Shown piece after piece: positions 59,071 to 64,000 of a stretch of DNA of 64,000 bases. Each line of letters starts with the position of its first letter. Position 1 is the stretch's first letter. The stretch comes from Cryptomeria japonica. Lineage: Eukaryota > Streptophyta > Pinopsida > Cupressales > Cupressaceae. The notes below the pieces were generated by a model. The model ran no database searches, had not been told where the DNA came from, and was given only the letters and a program-made list of their open reading frames with translations. Location of the stretch: positions 629,463,240 to 629,527,239 of the forward strand of contig NC_081415.1 of the NCBI RefSeq assembly GCF_030272615.1, read 5' to 3'. Position numbers and translations under genes: made by a program.

Positions 59071-61048
59071 TTGAGACAATGCGATTTTAAGTGTTGTTTC
59101 AAAGAACAATAATGAAAATGCCCCAGACAATAACAATGACATATGCATGCCCCCTCAAGGAATTGGCCAGAAACATCTAGGAAAGAGGCCAATTGATCGA
59201 TAAGAATGATAGAACATGATAGGATCAAATGGACTACCAAGACAGACAGAAGAAATGTTAGTAAGAAGAAATGAGACAGAGGACAGTTAGAGATGAACAA
59301 AACTTTCTTTCAGTAATGCACTTTGTAGGTGAGAACCTTTATTTTAATGTAGCAAAAAAAATGGATGCATAGCATCATGGCATTGAAGGCCAGAGCTGAA
59401 ATGCAACCCTTTTTGCAAAAGACAGACACATCACAGACAAACAGCAATCACAACAAAAAAAGAAAAGGACCATGAACCATCCCGGTCACTCTAAATCACT
59501 CAGTGACATCATCGAGCAACATAGGAACATGACCGAAGCCAAAGATAAATTAGTAAAAAGATAAGATGCACAAATTCCAACAAGTCAAACAAACATCTTG
59601 ATCTTCATTGTCAAAAGTTGAAAGTGCTGATAGGACGATCATGCTGTCTGGTTTCAGGGAATGCGGTACCCCGTCTAAGATAGGACATAGTCTAGTTTCG
59701 AGTATACCACACCCTGTATAAGACCCATGATAGTAGAGAAAAGGACAAATGATTTTGAGGTTGATTGATATGACAATGTTGACTAGTTTGAATGTCTGGT
59801 TTGAGTGAAAAGTTCATTTGTTTATGCATGATTTCAGTAAAGCACAATGCGCGATTGCGTGTCGTTGGAGGGATGCTCAGTGATTTGTCTTATGCACAAA
59901 AGGGATCATTTATTGCAAAATGTTTGTTTTTTAGATTTTAATGTTTTGAAATTTTTTTGTGTTCATTTTTTTTAGGACGTTTTATGACTTTTTAGAGATT
60001 TTTCAGGACATTTTTCAATTTTTATGATTTTTTCAGGACATTTTTCAATTTTTATGATTTTGCCCCCAGTGTCTAGCAAGGCAAGGAATATGACAGGTGA
60101 ATAAATAGGCTTTCTGAAATGATGGTAGATAGAGGGAAGACAAAGGCCTTTTATCATGGAGACAATATGGATGCAATTTTCAAGGGCTATTGCGTGATGA
60201 GACAAGAGACTGGATATGACAATGTAAAGCAAGAACATGGCATGAGGGACATGTCAAGAGGTTTGAAACCATGTTTAAATTTTGCGTCCTTATGTCAGAT
60301 CAAGATCAAGGAATGAAAAAGAGTGTATGGATAGTGATAAGATATGGATAGGATAAGCAAGACCAAGAATGGATAAGGGACATGGACTGAAAGTCGAGAT
60401 TGGCTAAGGGATAGTGGCATAAAGTTGCAATAAGCTAGGGAATATGGATGGAAGATTGTAATAAGCAAATGGATAAATGACCAAAAGCTATGATGGACTA
60501 AAAGCTGCAAACAAGATGCATGATGCTCATGATGATCCTTAGCCTTGTCAAGATCAAAGGTGGAAAGAGGAAATGGACATGAGGGACAATAGGATATGAA
60601 GGGTAATGACAGGGGTTCGATAGGATAATGGAACAATGAAGGACAAAAGGATATGATAGGATAAAACCTGCCCCAAGTACGGTATGCAAGAAGTTCATAG
60701 ATTACGCATGATGCCTATTTTCCAGGTTTTCATCATGGTACTTGCCCAAAGCGCCTATTTGCCAGGTTTTCACCAGTGGACGAATTATTTTTGCTTTACT
60801 TTTTTCTTTTGTCTTTTTTTTTTTTTTCACTTTTTTGATTTTTTTGTATTTTTGAGCTTTTGATTTTTTTTTTGTATTTTGACTTTTTCAATAGAAGATG
60901 GACACATGATAGGGGATGGAAGAAGGGCTCAAACATCTTTTTGTTTGGATAGTAGCCTTGAAAAAAATGGACCATGACCTTTAAAAGTATGCTCAAAGAC
61001 ATTGGTAGGATAAGGACATGGAAAATAAGATGAAACTAAGGCGAGGAT
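59071..61048 (-). other. Gypsy-7 internal spacer without a supported gene
   Basis: Non-coding as far as I can see. It includes a perfect 30-bp tandem duplication at 60001-60060, then TTTTGCCCCCAG (a second tract resembling the 3' polypurine tract, minus strand CTGGGGGCAAAA), a T-rich stretch at 60780-60890 and many ATGGATAAG-type repeats near 60300-60670. Short ORFs such as 60295-60636 show no motif. Confidence 0.6.
60001..60060. repeat. Perfect 30-bp tandem duplication
   Basis: 60001-60030 equals 60031-60060 base for base. Each unit runs TTTCAGGACATTTTTCAATT and ten further bases. A diverged partial unit (TTTAGGACGTTTTATGA) precedes it near 59970. Identity of the two copies points to a very recent duplication. 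Confidence 0.95.
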
Positions 61049-61420
61049 TTATGTAAAGGATTGGACCAGAGGGATCGAAGGATGGAAAATATGCATTGGA
61101 TAATAGGTAGGGTATTGGAAGAATTGGGCTTCAGTGGATGGAAATGAAGGCAAGATCAACATTGGCACACACCTTGTTGGGTGATGGATTGATGGAGGAA
61201 AGATGTATTTTGGATATTGAGATTTGGATGGAGGAATAGCTTGGGATTTTGGGACATAAAGGCCCAAAATGGATGAAGAAGGTGGTGGAGAAATAGACTT
61301 GGAAGGTTTGGATGGAGGAACAACAATTTTAGATGCCAATCAGGGTTGAAAAATTTTGTGCTTCAAGGAGCTTCTTGGGGATCCACATGGTTTTTGACTT
61401 TTCATGCTTTTGTGGTTCCT
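61049..61420 (-). pseudogene. Gypsy-7 Pro/Ser-rich continuation of the long ORF
   Basis: A minus-strand 96-codon open stretch beginning MASKIVVPPSKPSKSISPPP, of the same Pro/Ser/Lys-rich composition as the ORF at 61402-62889 but in another frame. A phrase matching MWIPKKLLEAQNFSTLIGI lies just upstream in a different frame. It looks like the end of the same coding region after frameshifts, or like biased spacer sequence. Function unknown. Confidence 0.35.
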
Positions 61421-62889
61421 TGGAGTGCATTGCTTGCACCAGGGATATATTTTGACTTTGCTTTATTTTTCTCAGTGGGCCTTTGTGACCTTTTGGATTT
61501 TTCTTTTTCTTTTTCTTTATAGATCATATTGTTCTTTGTTTTGACATGTCGATTAGATTGGACATGTTGATCCTTGAATACATGTGGATTTTTAGACTTA
61601 TGACTTTTATGCTTGGCATCCAAATTGCTTGGAGGGGGAAAGGAATGCATGGATGGATATGAATGAAATAGATTTCTTTTGGATTGATGAAATTTACTCA
61701 AGGATGTGTGCCTTTGCTGACCTTGTATAGAGGACGAAGGGATATAAGGACCTAAGATGGATGGAAGGTATGATGGGGAAGGGATATGTTTTGATTTTGA
61801 TGGCGGGATACCAACGTCTTGAGAGTGAGTTGTGTAGAAATGACCCTTAATATTTTCTTTGACATGAAGGGATTCTTGCTTATGGAGATCTACTCCTTTT
61901 CCTTTATGAATATTTTGACATGTAGGATACTCTTTTCTTTGGGAAGAAGATGCGAGTCCATTATGAGGTGGATATGATAGGAGAGAAATAATGAGATCTT
62001 GAAGTGGATCGGATTGCACCAAAGTGGAAGAACCCATTATGCATGTCGAGGGTTGATGAACATCTTGCACTAACACGTTAGAATCATGAGGGGGATTAGG
62101 ATCATGAGAGGGACTAGGATTGTGTAGTGGACATGGTTCAATGATAGGCTCTTCAAGAGATGGAATGGGAGAAATAATGGGATCATCAAAAGAAATGTGA
62201 TCTTGGAGTGTATATGGAGCATTAGGACAAGGAGATGGAGGAACAAAAGGATCTTGTGGAGGATTTAAAGGAATAATTTGATCTTGACAAGGAGGAAGAT
62301 CATTGGAATCCTCTTTAAAGGTGCTTTGCTCTTGACTTTCAATGGGATCATCCGAAAAGATGGAAGGGATATCTTGATCTTTCTCAGGAAGTGGAATGCC
62401 AATGGGATTTGAAAGGACATTTTTTTCATGAAATGGAAGGGGATCGTTTGGGATTGGATGGAATGGGATATCTTGATCTTGCTCAGGAAGTGGAATTTCA
62501 ATGGGATTTGAAAGGATATTATGTTCTTGGATAGAATGGACAGGAATAATGGAATCATCATGAGTGTTTGGGAACATGGGGTCCTGGTCAACAATTGGAT
62601 GGGATGATAAGGTTTTAGGATCTTGATCTTGATTTTCTTTAGGACTCATTTCTTCGTGCTCTAAATTATCCTCTTGACATGGGGTTGGACTTTGGATATG
62701 CATGGGGGATTCTGACAAGGGATCAATGTTTTGGCATGAAGGTAATGCACTTTGAACATTTGTGATGGATTCTGGCAAGGAATCAATGCTTGAACATGAG
62801 GAAGAGGGACTTCGAATGGGGTCCTCTAAAATAGGTAATGGCAATAAAGTGCATGGTGGATTGGGTCTTGTATTTCTGAAACATAACAA
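61402..62889 (-). CDS. Gypsy-7 long ORF, downstream: Pro/Ser-rich protein of unknown function
   Basis: 495 codons without a stop. The N-terminal two thirds are acidic and rich in Pro, Ser, Asp and Ile, with repeats: ILSNPIEIPLPEQDQDIP and VLSNPIGIPLPEKDQDIP about 32 residues apart, and several PIPSLEEP/PSPSHDPNP-like runs. The last 100 residues are Lys/His-rich and basic (KHKSHKSKNPHVF, KEKEKEKSKRSQRP). No catalytic, zinc or membrane motif is visible. It overlaps the upstream ORF by 64 bp in a different frame and probably formed one coding region with it. No family recognised; Tat-type elements can carry extra ORFs, but I cannot match this one. Confidence 0.5.
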   Translation of the reverse strand: MLCFRNTRPNPPCTLLPLPILEDPIRSPSSSCSSIDSLPESITNVQSALPSCQNIDPLSESPMHIQSPTPCQEDNLEHEEMSPKENQDQDPKTLSSHPIVDQDPMFPNTHDDSIIPVHSIQEHNILSNPIEIPLPEQDQDIPFHPIPNDPLPFHEKNVLSNPIGIPLPEKDQDIPSIFSDDPIESQEQSTFKEDSNDLPPCQDQIIPLNPPQDPFVPPSPCPNAPYTLQDHISFDDPIISPIPSLEEPIIEPCPLHNPSPSHDPNPPHDSNVLVQDVHQPSTCIMGSSTLVQSDPLQDLIISLLSYPPHNGLASSSQRKEYPTCQNIHKGKGVDLHKQESLHVKENIKGHFYTTHSQDVGIPPSKSKHIPSPSYLPSILGPYIPSSSIQGQQRHTSLSKFHQSKRNLFHSYPSMHSFPPPSNLDAKHKSHKSKNPHVFKDQHVQSNRHVKTKNNMIYKEKEKEKSKRSQRPTEKNKAKSKYIPGASNALQGTTKA

Positions 62890-63947
62890 GGATGTGCATC
62901 ATGAATTGGACTATCTTGGCAATCAATTATGGATAGCTCTTGGATAATTGCATCCTTGGGTGTATTGTTTGATGAGGACAACATGGAAGGTTCTTGGGAA
63001 ACTTCTAAAGGTGTAGGGATAGATGCCATTGGAGAGTCAATTTGTTTGTGGGGGGATGAGGCATTGCTAGACATAATTGTATTATCTTGATCTTCCTCAA
63101 AGAACTCACTTGGTAATTTCTTGAAGAGCATTGCAATAAAGCCACCTTTCTTTCGAGGTTTTGACATAGTTGTATCTGGAATTTGAACTTGTTTGGCAAG
63201 AATTTGGTTTGATTTCATGTTTTGATATTGGACTTGGTTCAATTGTTCTGACATGTTTGAAACTTGGCTTGGTGTGGGCTGCAACCTTTGTTTTTGAATG
63301 TTTGGTTGTGGTTGTTGACATTGATATGTTGATTGAACTTGTTGATATTCCATCATTGGTTGAACTATTTGTTGACATTGTATAGTTGGTTGGACATATT
63401 GTTGAAATTGGACCATTGGTTGTGTTGGTTGTATATGTTGGACCATTGGTTGTGTCTGTTGGAAATGTTCGAACTGTTGAACAATTGGTTGTGATGGTTG
63501 AAAATCTGAATGATAGTAAACACCTTCTTGTTCTTGTTCTAGAGGCACATAATGTTGAAATTGATGTTGTCTCTTTTCTTGAAATTGTTTCATCATCTCT
63601 ATTTGTGAGAGGAGAGTTGGTATGTCTGATTGTTCAAGAAGAGATCTTACATCAATTAGCTCAATATTTGGATTTTGACTTGGAAATTTTTGAAACATTT
63701 TGGACATTTGTGATCTATTCTTCTCAATGTTTTTCACTCTTTGTACCAATATCTCATTTTCTTGAGCTAGTTTCTCCTCTAGTTTTTGTATTTGGAGACT
63801 TGTTTCATCATAAAAAGTTTGATCAATGTTGCTTTGTTGTTGGGTTGGATGTAATTGTGATTGCATTGTCGGTTGATATGTCAAACTTTGTTGCATCACT
63901 GGTGCTTGGAACCTTGTTTCAATAGACATGTCACTATGCAAATGCAA
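62826..63947 (-). CDS. Gypsy-7 long ORF, upstream: Gln-rich coiled-coil protein of unknown function
   Basis: 373 codons, ATG at 63945-63947. Residues about 46-85 form a likely coiled coil (TSLQIQKLEEKLAQENEIL, VQRVKNIEKN). Then comes a Gln-rich region with repeats of the type QPTQPMVQHIQPTQPMVQ and QPTIQCQQIVQP (about 150-220). A basic patch, SKPRKKGGF, and KLPSEFFEEDQD follow. It resembles neither the gag nor the pol domains of the other elements. The reading frame ends at 62826; the next ORF starts in another frame within it. Whether an ATG further upstream is used cannot be told because the window ends. Confidence 0.5.
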   Translation of the reverse strand: MHLHSDMSIETRFQAPVMQQSLTYQPTMQSQLHPTQQQSNIDQTFYDETSLQIQKLEEKLAQENEILVQRVKNIEKNRSQMSKMFQKFPSQNPNIELIDVRSLLEQSDIPTLLSQIEMMKQFQEKRQHQFQHYVPLEQEQEGVYYHSDFQPSQPIVQQFEHFQQTQPMVQHIQPTQPMVQFQQYVQPTIQCQQIVQPMMEYQQVQSTYQCQQPQPNIQKQRLQPTPSQVSNMSEQLNQVQYQNMKSNQILAKQVQIPDTTMSKPRKKGGFIAMLFKKLPSEFFEEDQDNTIMSSNASSPHKQIDSPMASIPTPLEVSQEPSMLSSSNNTPKDAIIQELSIIDCQDSPIHDAHPCYVSEIQDPIHHALYCHYLF

Positions 63948-64000
63948 TATTTTTGGAATTTTTCAAGGATAATGTATGATATGCAACTAAATGCAAACTA
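63948..64000 (-). other. Sequence at the window edge inside gypsy-7
   Basis: Only 53 bases remain, with ATGCAA repeats. Nothing can be assigned. Confidence 0.4.

Larger units (their letters stand above)
57717..64000 (-). mobile_element. Gypsy-7: LTR retrotransposon (3' part) running off the window
   Basis: Minus-strand element with a 1342-bp 3' LTR (57717-59058), a polypurine tract and an internal region with long ORFs of no known family. CTTGT at 57712-57716 is the candidate target duplication; its partner would be beyond 64000. The phrase ACCAGTGGACG with T-runs near 60765-60870 resembles the 3' spacer of gypsy-5, which suggests a Tat-like relationship. No protease, RT, RNase H or integrase motif is visible in the 5 kb of internal sequence here, so it may be a non-autonomous derivative or have its pol further upstream. 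Confidence 0.75.

Noticed and set aside
63386..63925. 179-codon plus-strand ORF rich in Val and Leu
   Set aside because: It is the antisense of the Gln-rich minus-strand ORF; Gln/His codons read backward give Leu/Val-rich runs.
1..64000. CRISPR arrays, operons, bacterial promoters or prophage
   Set aside because: Repeats here are tandem satellites or LTRs without regular unique spacers, and all recognisable proteins are plant-type.

Overview
The window looks like nuclear DNA from a large, repeat-rich plant genome. A conifer or other gymnosperm is plausible, but that is inference. The evidence is plant-type Ty1/copia and Ty3/gypsy retrotransposons with initiator-Met-tRNA primer sites, a long degenerate telomere-like array, AT-rich intergenic DNA and only one convincing host gene in 64 kb. 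Nothing bacterial, organellar or viral was seen.

Layout. Positions 1-2150 are AT-rich DNA with short tandem duplications. Positions 2155-6478 are a degenerate telomere-like array (GGTTAGGG variants mixed with TTTATATCAT and TTTACATCAT spacers) that carries larger duplications with periods of about 75, 574 and 1130 bp. A 1.64-kb solo LTR (6479-8116, target duplication CATAG) splits the array. The array resumes at 8117 and passes into an 819-bp tandem repeat (8310-9700). Positions 9700-13495 are AT-rich, with a possible orphan exon (9803-9915) and a pyrimidine-rich tandem array (11520-12055). The host gene at 13496-14398 (+) encodes a 300-residue single-pass membrane protein of unknown function. 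Positions 14399-18787 are ordinary intergenic DNA.

From 18788 to the end almost everything is retrotransposon. Copia-1 (18788-23475, minus) has a 3' LTR but no visible 5' LTR. Copia-B (+, left end missing) survives as 24528-24656, 32444-33618 and 40330-41137, and two other elements sit inside it. Copia-2 (24657-32438, +, TSD CAAAA) interrupts its RNase H codons, and copia-3 (33619-40324, minus, TSD GGGCA) interrupts its 3' LTR. Next is gypsy-5, a Tat-like Ty3/gypsy element on the minus strand (about 41560-55345), with gag, protease, a G-patch-like segment, RT, two RNase H domains and integrase. Copia-4 (47356-54011, +, TSD CAGCG), the same family as copia-3, splits its gag. Then come a truncated copia-6a (minus, about 55440-57245) and the start of copia-6b (+, 57246-57716). 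Copia-6b is cut by the 3' LTR of gypsy-7 (57717 to beyond the window, minus), which carries long Pro/Gln/Ser-rich ORFs of unknown function and no recognisable pol domain inside the window.

No element here encodes an intact polyprotein. Copia-1 and copia-2 keep one continuous frame broken only by stop codons, the pattern expected from methyl-cytosine deamination. Copia-3 and copia-4 also carry single-base deletions. The four target-site duplications found are exact, so the order of nested insertion can be read directly. The points most worth a second look are the gypsy-7 ORFs, the hierarchical telomere-like array, the LTR-internal CCTTTAACCGGGT modules and the doubled polypurine motif shared by the copia elements.
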